Source: CAZDET01 sp964504335
Lineage (GTDB): Bacteria > Bacteroidota > Bacteroidia > Chitinophagales > Saprospiraceae
DNA length: 64,000 bases
Direction: 5' to 3'
Assembly (NCBI GenBank): GCA_964504335.1
Contig: CAZDET010000017.1
Location: forward strand, 20,425-84,424
Numbering within the stretch: position 1 is the first letter of the stretch; every line of letters begins with the position of its first letter. Of this stretch, positions 34,992 through 43,290 are shown one piece after another. The notes below the pieces were generated by a model. The model saw only the letters and a program-made list of their open reading frames with translations. It did not search any database and was not told where the DNA came from. A program made the position numbers and the translations under genes.

Positions 34992-36329
34992 ATGACCAGG
35001 ATTTTGATCATCGGGGCTGGGCGTTCTTCCGCAGCGCTTATTCAGTATGTATTGAATAAGTCAAAGGATTACGGCTGGTTTGTCATGGTTGTGGACGCCG
35101 ATCTCGACGCGGCAGTTCAAAAGGTCGGAGATCATCCAAATGGCCGGGCGGCGTGGTTGGACGTCACCAAAGTTAATGACCGACGGGAACTGATCGATCG
35201 CTCCGATATCGTAGTGTCTTTACTGCCGGCCCACCTGCATCTCGAAGTGGCTCACGATTGTATTAAGCTCAAGAAGCATCTTATCACGGCCTCGTACGTC
35301 AGCCAGGAGATGTATCGACTCGGAGATGAAGCCCGCGACCGCGAGCTTATCTTCATGGGAGAAATGGGGCTCGACCCCGGAATCGATCACATGTCGGCGA
35401 TGCGGAAGATCAATCAGATTAAAGCCGATGGCGGCCGGATCACGGCTTTCCGATCCTTTACCGGAGGGTTGATTGCGCCGGAAAGTGACAACAACCCCTG
35501 GCACTACAAATTCACCTGGAATCCTCGCAACGTCGTGCTTGCCGGGCAGGGAACCGCCCAGTATCTCGAAGACGGAAAATACAAGTTCATACCCTACCAA
35601 CGACTGTTTGCCGAAACCTGGCCAATCCACGTTCCCGATCTCGACGGAGAGTACGAGGCCTACGCCAATCGCGACAGCTTGCTCTACCGAGAGCAATACG
35701 GGCTTTCGAACATCCCCAGCATTCTGCGGGGAACGATTCGCAAGAAAGGCTTCAGTGCGGCCTGGAATGCGCTTATTCAAATAGGCCTGACCGATGGCGA
35801 TTTTCCCATCCTGTCCAGCGAACAAATGACCTACCACGAACTCATGGAAGCCTTTGCCCCGCAAGGAAGCGGCTCGGTCCGCGAACGCATCGCCCAGTTA
35901 TTGGGGGAAACCCCTCAGTCGGAGGTAATGCAACGCCTCGACTGGCTGGGCTTATTTCGCAAAAAGCGCATCCGCCTCGATAACGCTACCCCGGCGTTTA
36001 TACTCGAAAAGTTACTGCTCGATAAGTGGAAAATGGAGGAAAGTGATCGGGATATGATTATCATGCAGCACTGCTTTGAGTATGAAATGGACAATGAACA
36101 CCGCCGTTGTACGGCTACAATGGTGCTGCGGGGAGCAGATGCCAACGACACGGCTATGGCGCGTCTGGTAGGGCTTCCGATGGGCATTTTTGTCAAATTG
36201 ATCACCGAAGGGCAAATTACCTCCAAGGGCGTACAAATTCCGGTTCTGCCGGAAGTGTACGAACCCGTACTGGACGAGCTGGAGGAATTCGGCGTCGTAT
36301 TCAAGGAAGAAGAGGAAGTTGTTGTTTAA
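34992..36329 (+). CDS. Saccharopine dehydrogenase family protein (LYS9/saccharopine reductase type)
   Basis: 445 residues with an N-terminal Rossmann start (MTRILIIGAGRSSAALIQYV). The saccharopine reductase-like body includes VVSLLPAHLHLEVAHDCIKL, FMGEMGLDPGIDHMSAMRKI, FRSFTGGLIAPESDNNPWHY and KFTWNPRNVVLAGQGTAQYL, followed by the conserved IPSILRGTIRKKGF segment. The DPGIDH and PWHYKFTWNPRNV motifs match eukaryotic-type saccharopine/alpha-aminoadipate enzymes of lysine metabolism. Similar Bacteroidota proteins are annotated for lysine degradation. The direction in vivo is not determined. The next gene starts inside its 3' end (11-bp overlap). A second, distinct saccharopine-dehydrogenase-fold protein is encoded 1.4 kb downstream. 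Confidence 0.85.
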   Translation: MTRILIIGAGRSSAALIQYVLNKSKDYGWFVMVVDADLDAAVQKVGDHPNGRAAWLDVTKVNDRRELIDRSDIVVSLLPAHLHLEVAHDCIKLKKHLITASYVSQEMYRLGDEARDRELIFMGEMGLDPGIDHMSAMRKINQIKADGGRITAFRSFTGGLIAPESDNNPWHYKFTWNPRNVVLAGQGTAQYLEDGKYKFIPYQRLFAETWPIHVPDLDGEYEAYANRDSLLYREQYGLSNIPSILRGTIRKKGFSAAWNALIQIGLTDGDFPILSSEQMTYHELMEAFAPQGSGSVRERIAQLLGETPQSEVMQRLDWLGLFRKKRIRLDNATPAFILEKLLLDKWKMEESDRDMIIMQHCFEYEMDNEHRRCTATMVLRGADANDTAMARLVGLPMGIFVKLITEGQITSKGVQIPVLPEVYEPVLDELEEFGVVFKEEEEVVV

Positions 36330-37644
36330 GCGGATATTGGGTCGCATTCCGTTGGTTGGAGCCAATCAGGTCGCTCAGCTCAGCCGGCAAGGGGTCGCGG
36401 TACTGGTTGCCGTAGCCCTCGCCCAATCACCGATTCCAGCCTCGGAAATCGGGCACTACGAACAGCTTCAATACGTCGCGTATCTACTCAGTTTCGCCTG
36501 GACAACGGGGCTGCTCCAATCCCTGCTCGCCGTCTACGGTGGGCAAGAGGAGCGCCGGCAGAAAAGCCTGCTTTTTTGGGCCGCCCTGGCTTTTTTGGCC
36601 CTCAGTATCGCGGTGCTACTACCCATTTGGCTCCAACCAGCCGAATTGATCCAAATACTGACGGGCTCGACCTCCCTGAGCTATTTATTCCTTTTTTCGG
36701 GTTATCTGATCGGACATTGGCCCAGCTTGCTGGTCGAGTATATTTACAATTTGAAGGAGCAAGGCCGCTCTTTAATTTGGTTTGCACTGATCTCGAACGG
36801 GTTGTTTTTGGTGGCCGTCGTTGTACCTCCTTATATTGGGTATTCGCTGGAGGAAAGTTTCCGGCTGTTGATCGGGCTGGGGCTGCTGAAATTTGGATGG
36901 TTGCTCCGATTGCTGTACAAGTACAGCTACTGGCAATGGGAGCCGGAAGTGCTGCGTAAATGGGTGCAGACGGCGGCTCCGCTCATTCTTTATGCGCTGT
37001 TGGGAGCCCTCAGTATGAGTTTTGATCCCTGGTTTGTCGGGCAACGTTTTGACGGGGCGTCGGTGCCCTTTGCCATTTATCGGTACGGTAGCCGCGAATT
37101 ACCGCTCGTAGGAGCTCTCACCGTGGGCATCTTTCAGGGGGTACTACCGCGCTTCAGCCGGCAGCCCGAAACGGCATTAGAGGAGCTGCGCCGGGCCTCT
37201 GTTCGATTGATGCATCTCCTCTTTCCGGTGTCTATTGTATTGTTGCTCACTTCCCGCTGGTGGTTTCGCTGGGTTTTTACGGAGGCCTTCGCCGATAGTA
37301 TTCCCATCTTTAACACCTTTCTGCTGATTACTATTAGCCGAATGGTTTTTGCCACGGTTCCGATCATTGGGCTACAGCGGAGTAATGCGATGCCTTTTCT
37401 GATCTTGTTATCGCTCGGAGGGAACGCCTTGTTCAGCTATCTGTTATTCCCTTATTTCGGGCTGCTCGGGATCGCCTGGGGGACCGTGCTCGCATTCAGT
37501 TTGGAAAAATGGGGAATGATCCTGTATTTGCGCAGTCGACTCCAAATTCGCCTCGGGCAGTACTGCGGAACGGGATGGTTGTTGTTTTACGGGTCGTTGT
37601 TGCTTGGCGCTTATTTGATAGGTGGCGAGGTGGTGAGGTGGTGA
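36319..37644 (+). CDS. Polysaccharide flippase-like membrane protein
   Basis: 441 residues, highly hydrophobic with about 12-14 predicted membrane helices, for example SLLFWAALAFLALSIAVLLP, LIWFALISNGLFLVAVVVPP and LLFPVSIVLLLTSRWWF, and without a large soluble domain. The pattern is that of the MOP/Wzx oligosaccharide flippase superfamily, and LGLLKFGWLLRLLYK fits the loops of such proteins. There is no early in-frame ATG. Translation most likely starts at the TTG at 36319 or 36322, overlapping the upstream saccharopine dehydrogenase gene by about 11 bp. The substrate is unknown. A surface polysaccharide or lipid-linked sugar is the usual inference. Confidence 0.75.
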   Translation: MLFKRILGRIPLVGANQVAQLSRQGVAVLVAVALAQSPIPASEIGHYEQLQYVAYLLSFAWTTGLLQSLLAVYGGQEERRQKSLLFWAALAFLALSIAVLLPIWLQPAELIQILTGSTSLSYLFLFSGYLIGHWPSLLVEYIYNLKEQGRSLIWFALISNGLFLVAVVVPPYIGYSLEESFRLLIGLGLLKFGWLLRLLYKYSYWQWEPEVLRKWVQTAAPLILYALLGALSMSFDPWFVGQRFDGASVPFAIYRYGSRELPLVGALTVGIFQGVLPRFSRQPETALEELRRASVRLMHLLFPVSIVLLLTSRWWFRWVFTEAFADSIPIFNTFLLITISRMVFATVPIIGLQRSNAMPFLILLSLGGNALFSYLLFPYFGLLGIAWGTVLAFSLEKWGMILYLRSRLQIRLGQYCGTGWLLFYGSLLLGAYLIGGEVVRW

Positions 37645-37724
37645 GGAGAACAATGTGGCGGGGTATTTCCTTAATTACGGGTAATTACCAAAAGACTAAC
37701 GGACGAAACTACTAATCCACTCAT

Positions 37725-38930
37725 ATGTCAAAAGTACTAATTATTGGTGCGGGGGGTGTGGGGCGCGTCACGACGTATAAATGCGCACAGCATCCGGAGG
37801 TGTTTTCCGAAATCATGCTGGCCAGCCGAACCCAATCCAAATGCGACATTATAGCCGAGGCAGCTCGGCAAGCCACTGGGCATCAGGCGATCTCGACCGC
37901 GCGAGTCGATGCGGAAAACGTTCCTGAACTCGTAGCCCTGCTCAACGATTTCCGGCCTGAGTTGGTCATTCACGTAGCGTTGCCCTACCAGGATCTGACC
38001 ATCATGGAGGCCTGTTTGCAAGCGGGAGTCCATTATCTGGACACGGCCAATTACGAACCGAAAGACGAAGCGAAATTCGAGTATAGCTGGCAGTGGGCAT
38101 TGCACGACCGATTTAAGGACGCCGGACTTTTGGCCGTGCTCGGTTGCGGATTCGACCCCGGTGTGACGGGCGTATTTACCGCGCGTGCGGCGAAGCATCA
38201 CTTTGATGAGATTCGGTTTCTGGATATTGTCGATGCCAATGCCGGCGATCACGGTAAGGCCTTCGCTACCAATTTCAATCCGGAAATTAACATCCGGGAA
38301 ATTACTCAGAAGGGTAAATACTACGAAAACGGGCAATGGGTGGAAACCGAGCCCCACGAAATCAGCCGGATGTTGACATATCCCGACATCGGGCCGAAAA
38401 AATCATATCTGATTTACCACGAGGAACTGGAATCGTTGGTCAAGCACTTTCCCACTATTCAACGAGCTCGATTCTGGATGACCTTCGGCGATGAATACCT
38501 CACCCACTTGCGCGTCATTCAGAATATTGGCATGGCAAGTATCGAACCGGTGTCCTTTAAGGGAACGGATATTGTGCCGTTGGAATTTTTGAAGGCCGTC
38601 CTTCCGGACCCGGGGGAGTTGGGCGAAAACTACTCTGGACAGACCAGTATTGGTTGCCGGATTCGGGGACTAAAAGGTGGTAAAGAGCAAACCTATTACA
38701 TCTGGAATAACTGCAGCCACGAAAAAGCCTATCAGGAGACGGGCGCCCAGGGCGTGAGCTACACAACGGGCGTACCCGCCATGACCGGTGCAATGATGAT
38801 GCTGCAAGGCCACTGGAGTGGTGCAGGCGTTTTTAACGTCGAGCAATTCGATCCGGATCCGTTTCTGGAAAAGTTAGGTCCGCACGGATTACCCTGGCAA
38901 GAGCAAATCGGGATTGATCTCGAGTTGTGA
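37725..38930 (+). CDS. Carboxynorspermidine synthase (saccharopine dehydrogenase family)
   Basis: 401 residues. The Rossmann start is MSKVLIIGAGGVGRVTTYKC. Further motifs are HVALPYQDLTIMEACLQAGV, HYLDTANYEPKDEAKFEYSW, AVLGCGFDPGVTGVFTARAA, FLDIVDANAGDHGKAFATNF and NPEINIREITQKGKYYENGQ. These match carboxynorspermidine/carboxyspermidine dehydrogenase, which reductively joins aspartate semialdehyde to diaminopropane or putrescine. The decarboxylase NspC is encoded 58 bp downstream, which strongly supports this role over lysine metabolism. The product is norspermidine or spermidine depending on the diamine available, which the sequence cannot tell. Confidence 0.92.
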   Translation: MSKVLIIGAGGVGRVTTYKCAQHPEVFSEIMLASRTQSKCDIIAEAARQATGHQAISTARVDAENVPELVALLNDFRPELVIHVALPYQDLTIMEACLQAGVHYLDTANYEPKDEAKFEYSWQWALHDRFKDAGLLAVLGCGFDPGVTGVFTARAAKHHFDEIRFLDIVDANAGDHGKAFATNFNPEINIREITQKGKYYENGQWVETEPHEISRMLTYPDIGPKKSYLIYHEELESLVKHFPTIQRARFWMTFGDEYLTHLRVIQNIGMASIEPVSFKGTDIVPLEFLKAVLPDPGELGENYSGQTSIGCRIRGLKGGKEQTYYIWNNCSHEKAYQETGAQGVSYTTGVPAMTGAMMMLQGHWSGAGVFNVEQFDPDPFLEKLGPHGLPWQEQIGIDLEL

Positions 38931-38963
38931 GGTGCCGAAGTGCCAATCCAAAGATAACGCCAT

Positions 38964-38971
38964 TAAATTTG
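38964..38971 (+). promoter_or_regulatory. Candidate -7 box upstream of nspC
   Basis: TAAATTTG matches TAnnTTTG and lies 18 bp before the nspC ATG. No TTG is correctly spaced upstream, so nspC may be read mainly from the carboxynorspermidine synthase transcript. Confidence 0.3.
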
Positions 38972-38988
38972 ATAATTAACCGAAGCGA

Positions 38989-40146
38989 ATGAACATTCAC
39001 GATATACCCAGTCCTGCCTACGTACTGGAGGAGCGGCGGCTGATTCGAAATTTGGAAGTACTTCAAGCCGTTCAGGAACGGGCGAATGTGAGTATTATTT
39101 TGGCTCTAAAGGCTTTTGCGCTCTGGCGGGTGTTTCCCTTGATCGGACAATATTTAGGGGGAGCCACGGCCAGTTCGCTGAATGAGGCACGGTTGATTTT
39201 CGAAGAAATGGGGGTGCCGGCTCATACGTATTCGCCGGCCTATCTGCCGGAGGAGTTTGAAGCGTTAATGCGCTATTCCAGCCACATCACCTTTAATTCG
39301 CTTTCGGAGTATCAACGCTACTGCAAGCAACTCCAGGGCACTTCGGTTAGCGCCGGCATACGGGTAAATCCAGAATACTCGGAGGTAGCCACCGAGTTGT
39401 ACAATCCTGCCGATCCAACCGGTCGGCTCGGAGAAACGGCTCCAAATGTGCAGCGCCTGCCCCGTGGGGTAGAGGGGCTGCACGTCCACACGCTCTGTGA
39501 GTCGAGTCCGGCGGCAACGGCGCACCTCGTTCGCACCACCGAAGAAAAGTTTGGATTCCTTTTTCCCCGGCTGAAGTGGATTAACTTCGGTGGCGGGCAC
39601 CTGATGACGCGCGCAGGCTACGAACTCGATCGCCTGGTCGATACCTTGCAAAGCTTCCACCAACGGCACCCACACCTCGAGGTCATCATGGAGCCCGGCA
39701 GCGCCATTGCCTGGGAAACGGGTGTCCTCGTCAGCCGGGTTTTGGATATCATCGAGAACCAGGGAGTGAAAACGCTGTTGCTGGATATCTCCTTTACCGC
39801 TCACCTGCCGGATACCCTGGAAATGCCCTACCGACCCCGCCTCAACCTCGTTCGGCCCGGTGGTCAATCCATGAGCGCCACGGCCGAGCCGCAAGCGCAC
39901 CACTTTCGCTACCGGCTCGGAGGCGTCTCCTGCCTGGCCGGTGATTACCTCGCCGAATACGGATTCGAAGCACCCGTAGAAGTGGGCGATCGCCTGGTAT
40001 TTCAGGACATGATCCACTATACCATGGTAAAAACGACCATGTTCAACGGCGTCAAGCACCCCTCCATCGCAATAGAACGTACCGACGGAAACTTGGAAGT
40101 CGTCCGAACGTTTTCTTATGAAGACTACAAATCCCGAATGGGATGA
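38989..40146 (+). CDS. nspC: Carboxynorspermidine decarboxylase
   Basis: 385 residues, fold type III PLP decarboxylase (alanine-racemase-like). The start MNIHDIPSPAYVLEERRLIR and the PLP lysine region SIILALKAFALWRVFPLIGQ, with K in ALKAFA, are characteristic. Further motifs are LGGATASSLNEARLIFEEMG, GLHVHTLCESSPAATAHLVR, WINFGGGHLMTRAGYELDRL and the LDISFTAHLPDTLEMPYRPR region. It removes the carboxyl group of carboxynorspermidine or carboxyspermidine in the cytoplasm, completing the pathway begun by the gene just upstream. The length matches the family (about 380). The gene is followed by a short repeat-rich spacer before an unrelated Uma2 gene. Confidence 0.95.
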   Translation: MNIHDIPSPAYVLEERRLIRNLEVLQAVQERANVSIILALKAFALWRVFPLIGQYLGGATASSLNEARLIFEEMGVPAHTYSPAYLPEEFEALMRYSSHITFNSLSEYQRYCKQLQGTSVSAGIRVNPEYSEVATELYNPADPTGRLGETAPNVQRLPRGVEGLHVHTLCESSPAATAHLVRTTEEKFGFLFPRLKWINFGGGHLMTRAGYELDRLVDTLQSFHQRHPHLEVIMEPGSAIAWETGVLVSRVLDIIENQGVKTLLLDISFTAHLPDTLEMPYRPRLNLVRPGGQSMSATAEPQAHHFRYRLGGVSCLAGDYLAEYGFEAPVEVGDRLVFQDMIHYTMVKTTMFNGVKHPSIAIERTDGNLEVVRTFSYEDYKSRMG

Positions 40147-40150
40147 TTTT

Positions 40151-40202
40151 AATGCTGTAATTGGGTAATTAAGTAATTTACAGCATTATAGCATTACAGC
40201 AT
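40151..40202. repeat. Inverted and direct TTACAGCAT repeats after nspC
   Basis: AATGCTGTAA (40151-40160) is the reverse complement of TTACAGCATT (40178-40187). A further TTACAGCAT copy is at 40194-40202. The first two can fold into a hairpin, but no T-run follows, so it is not a clear terminator. Confidence 0.45.
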
Positions 40203-40206
40203 CAAT

Positions 40207-40788
40207 ATGTCTTCCGTAGCAAGTAAACTAAGTATAACAGACTACCTCCAACTGGAGCAAGAAACGGGGATGCGCCACGAATACATCGATGGAGAGGTAT
40301 ACGCGATGGCGGGTACTACCGTGGAACACGACTTCATAAACAACAATTTAATCCGGTTACTGGAAACATGTCTTAGAGAAAAGGGATGTTTTTTACTTAG
40401 TGGCCAGGTCCGACTTCACACCCCGCACTGCCGATCGGCTTTCCTTTATCCCGATATTCACATTTACTGTGGGGAAATAAAAAAAGAAAAGTTACCGAAA
40501 GGAGCTTACGTCCTCACGAATCCTACCTTTATTATTGAAATGTTATCCAGGGATAATCGAAACCGGGATCGGGAGGAAAAATTCGAATGTTATCGCCATA
40601 TACCCTCGCTTCGGGGATACCTGATGATTGAAAGCGATCTGGAAAACCGGAGCCCTGCGCTCCATTTGCGCACCTGGGAGGATACTTCTTCCTACCGGGA
40701 AGAAACCTTTTCGAAAGAATCAACGGTCCAGGTGCTCGATCGTCCGTTAGCGGGCAATTTGGTCTACGATTTACCGTCAACTACCTGA
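40207..40788 (+). CDS. Uma2 family (DUF820) putative endonuclease
   Basis: 193 residues with the Uma2/DUF820 restriction-endonuclease-like core. Motifs are ITDYLQLEQETGMRHEYIDG (family hallmark EYxDGEVY), FLYPDIHIYCGE (the PD strand), and PTFIIEMLSRDNRNRDREEK, where the E of FIIEMLS and the RDREEK motif are typical. The PD-(D/E)XK fold is established for the family, but nuclease activity is largely untested and these proteins are often spread among genomes in many copies. The next gene starts within 2 bp of its stop, which may be translational coupling or coincidence. The base use does not look foreign. Confidence 0.88.
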   Translation: MSSVASKLSITDYLQLEQETGMRHEYIDGEVYAMAGTTVEHDFINNNLIRLLETCLREKGCFLLSGQVRLHTPHCRSAFLYPDIHIYCGEIKKEKLPKGAYVLTNPTFIIEMLSRDNRNRDREEKFECYRHIPSLRGYLMIESDLENRSPALHLRTWEDTSSYREETFSKESTVQVLDRPLAGNLVYDLPSTT

Positions 40789-40789
40789 C

Positions 40790-41644
40790 TTGTCTACCAA
40801 CGAGGCACTAGAGTACGTTGCGCAGGCGCTCGTAGCGCGTTACGGCGCGGGTGAAGCCCGGTCGATTAGTCGGATTGTACTGGAAGATGTGTTCGATTGG
40901 AAACCCGGTCGTCGTCCTTTCGTACTCCCTCCAAAAGCCATGACTCAACTGGAGGCGATCAAAACGCGCCTGGAACGAGGTGAGCCCGTCCAATACGTCT
41001 TGGGGGAGGCCGATTTCTTCGGCTACAAGTTTAAGGTCAATCCTGCCGTCCTTATTCCGCGCCCCGAAACGGAAGAACTGGTCGAATGGATCCTGGATAC
41101 CCTAAAAAGCACCCCATCACCTCACCATTCCGCCACCTCGCTTCTGGATATCGGAACCGGCAGCGGCTGCATCCCATTGACACTCGCAAAGGAATATCCA
41201 CAACTACGCGTGACCGGGCTCGACATTGCTGCCGCCGCCCTGACGGTGGCCCGGGAGAATGCCGAACGACTGGGAGTGGAAGCTACCTTCACCGAGGTGG
41301 ATATACTGGCACCACCCGACGACCTGCCGTCTTACCAGGTCATTGTGAGCAATCCTCCCTACATCAGCCGCGACGAAATCGGATTGATGCCGGAACACGT
41401 GGTGCAACACGAGCCGGAAATTGCCTTATTCGTCAATCACCCCGACCCGTTGTTGTTTTACCGGCGCATCAGCAACTGGGCGGCGAAGCACGTATTACCC
41501 GGAGGCTTTTTGTTTTTTGAGTGCAATGAATTCAGTGGCCGTGCAGTAGCAGCCATTGTGCGCGATGCCGGTTTTCGGGAAGTTGAATTGCGCAGCGATC
41601 TTCAGGGAAAGGAACGAATGGTAAAGGGGAGATTAGGGGAGTGA
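40790..41644 (+). CDS. prmC: Peptide chain release factor N5-glutamine methyltransferase
   Basis: 284 residues. It methylates the GGQ glutamine of release factors RF1/RF2 using S-adenosylmethionine. The N-terminal helical substrate domain (about 1-85) includes VQYVLGEADFFGYKFKVNPA. The methyltransferase domain has LIPRPETEELVEWIL, LLDIGTGSGCIPLTLAKEYP (SAM-binding glycine loop) and the diagnostic SNPPYIS motif that holds the target glutamine. The likely start is the TTG at 40790. There is no in-frame ATG before conserved residues. The stop of the Uma2 gene is 2 bp upstream. Confidence 0.95.
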   Translation: MSTNEALEYVAQALVARYGAGEARSISRIVLEDVFDWKPGRRPFVLPPKAMTQLEAIKTRLERGEPVQYVLGEADFFGYKFKVNPAVLIPRPETEELVEWILDTLKSTPSPHHSATSLLDIGTGSGCIPLTLAKEYPQLRVTGLDIAAAALTVARENAERLGVEATFTEVDILAPPDDLPSYQVIVSNPPYISRDEIGLMPEHVVQHEPEIALFVNHPDPLLFYRRISNWAAKHVLPGGFLFFECNEFSGRAVAAIVRDAGFREVELRSDLQGKERMVKGRLGE

Positions 41645-41657
41645 AGCGAGGAGGTGA

Positions 41658-43112
41658 TTAGTTGGCTTGTGCCGGCTCTCCCTGGATTTCCGCAATTTTT
41701 TCGAGCAGCCAGTTGGCATTGGCAATTTTGGACCGCCGTTCGATGATTTCCGACTTTATTTTACCAATGGATGCGTGGTCGTTGGGTAAAATTCGGATCA
41801 GTTTTCGAGTGTATCGGATCAATTCTAAATAGGGGCGGCGTCGGGATTCCGGAATATCCTTGTGGCGATTCAGATAGGTTTGGAAAGTCGACATGTGCGA
41901 GAGCAAGACTTCGATTTCGTCGAGCTCGTAGTAGGCGGCGGTCAGGATGATTTTCGCATTTAGCGTAAAGGCCAGATCGTCGTAATCGACATTTTGAAGT
42001 TGCTCGATGACGCTGGAGTAGTCCTTCTGGTAAAAGAAAAGCAAACCAAGCGAATACGACGAAATACTGGCCTTGGAATCCGGAGGTAAAAACTCTTTGT
42101 ATTCTTCGATAAAGGACTTAACCCACTCGTATTTTCCCAATCGAAGGGCAATGGTTACGATATTCCTGAAGTCAACCTGGGTGACGAATCCAAGTTTTTG
42201 GATCAGATTGCTTTCAATCATCATTTTAGAGATATCGAAATAATGAGTACTGAACTCAGATTTACCTCTGTTTAATTTGTACAAGCAAATATTCTGGGCG
42301 TGGTGGAAGATGTCAAGCGCGTCTTTCGGCGGAAACAAGTCGATGTGTTCGTGGATGAGATCTCTTAGTTTGTCAAAATGGACATCACTGTTCCTATCCT
42401 TCAAATTCATGTACAAATAATAATACATGGCCACTACCGGGATACCTTCGAAATATTCAATCTTAGACCGTACGAATTGGAGGATTTCCTCCTGGAAATC
42501 AATTTGGTATTCAATCTTGGCAAAACTGGACTGGACGGATACCATGCAGAGCCACTTCAGCTTTTCGGATATGTAGAAGATGTCGATGTTGTTCGAAATC
42601 TCTTCGATGTTACTTTTTTCCGATCGCCTGGTTTCGAAACCCTCCAGCTCGTAAAGAGCCGCCTGAAACTTGTATTTTTCCAGATAAAAAATTGAGTTAG
42701 AAATGGCTCCTTCTTCGAAACTTTTTTGCGCTTTTTGCTTAAAAGAGGGATAAAACTTCTGGCCTTTAGCTTCGAGGATGGAGTCGATCAACAGATTGTT
42801 GAAATTTAATTCATTCCCCAACAGCGAGTCGATGACCAGGAACTTTTCTCCGAGCTTAAACAAATCGCTGCAATACTTTCGGAATCGCGTGTCATTGTAG
42901 GGAGCCTTCTTCTTTACCTTTTTCCATACGGAGGTGCTATCCAGGGGAGTCGGCGTTTGTTTTTTGATATGGTCTTCAAAGGCCTGATAGACCACCAGGA
43001 GGTCTTCACTAGAACTGAAATAGGGGGATTGCAGAAATTTTTTGAAGTCGCGCAGCTGTTTTGAATCGAGCAACTCGACAAAGTGGTACAGCTTGGTTTT
43101 TCGACAGTCCAT
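41658..43112 (-). CDS. Large helical-repeat protein of unknown function
   Basis: 484 residues, no signal peptide or membrane segment. The sequence is dominated by amphipathic helices rich in Leu, Phe, Tyr and Lys, with a TPR-like or HAT-like feel (SIFYLEKYKFQAALYELEGF, VVAMYYYLYMNLKDRNSDVH, YSLGLLFFYQKDYSSVIEQL). No canonical TPR consensus is clean, and no catalytic motif was seen. The N terminus MDCRKTKLYHFVELLDSKQL followed by RDFKKFLQSPYF appears to be a distinct small module that recurs, in my recollection, in hypothetical proteins of Saprospiria. It is convergent with prmC and divergent from the dockerin protein gene, and is probably monocistronic. Confidence 0.6.
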   Translation of the reverse strand: MDCRKTKLYHFVELLDSKQLRDFKKFLQSPYFSSSEDLLVVYQAFEDHIKKQTPTPLDSTSVWKKVKKKAPYNDTRFRKYCSDLFKLGEKFLVIDSLLGNELNFNNLLIDSILEAKGQKFYPSFKQKAQKSFEEGAISNSIFYLEKYKFQAALYELEGFETRRSEKSNIEEISNNIDIFYISEKLKWLCMVSVQSSFAKIEYQIDFQEEILQFVRSKIEYFEGIPVVAMYYYLYMNLKDRNSDVHFDKLRDLIHEHIDLFPPKDALDIFHHAQNICLYKLNRGKSEFSTHYFDISKMMIESNLIQKLGFVTQVDFRNIVTIALRLGKYEWVKSFIEEYKEFLPPDSKASISSYSLGLLFFYQKDYSSVIEQLQNVDYDDLAFTLNAKIILTAAYYELDEIEVLLSHMSTFQTYLNRHKDIPESRRRPYLELIRYTRKLIRILPNDHASIGKIKSEIIERRSKIANANWLLEKIAEIQGEPAQAN

Positions 43113-43290
43113 CTAGGGGCGTGAGCCAGGTTTACGATCGATTTAACAAAATTCGCTCAGTATCAGAGCAGAAAATCGGTGAAGGATTAACAATTCGTCC
43201 GGAGAATCGGGCATTTTTTAAGATATGGCTTGACCATCTCTATCACAATATACGTATATTTACCTCAGCAATGATGTAAAACCACAGTCC

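Noticed and set aside
39265..40059. Antisense ORF of 264 codons opposite nspC
   Set aside because: nspC is complete and convincing; the antisense translation has no protein features.
40207..40788. Uma2 gene as evidence for a mobile element
   Set aside because: There are no transposase, integrase, terminal repeats or target-site duplications around it.
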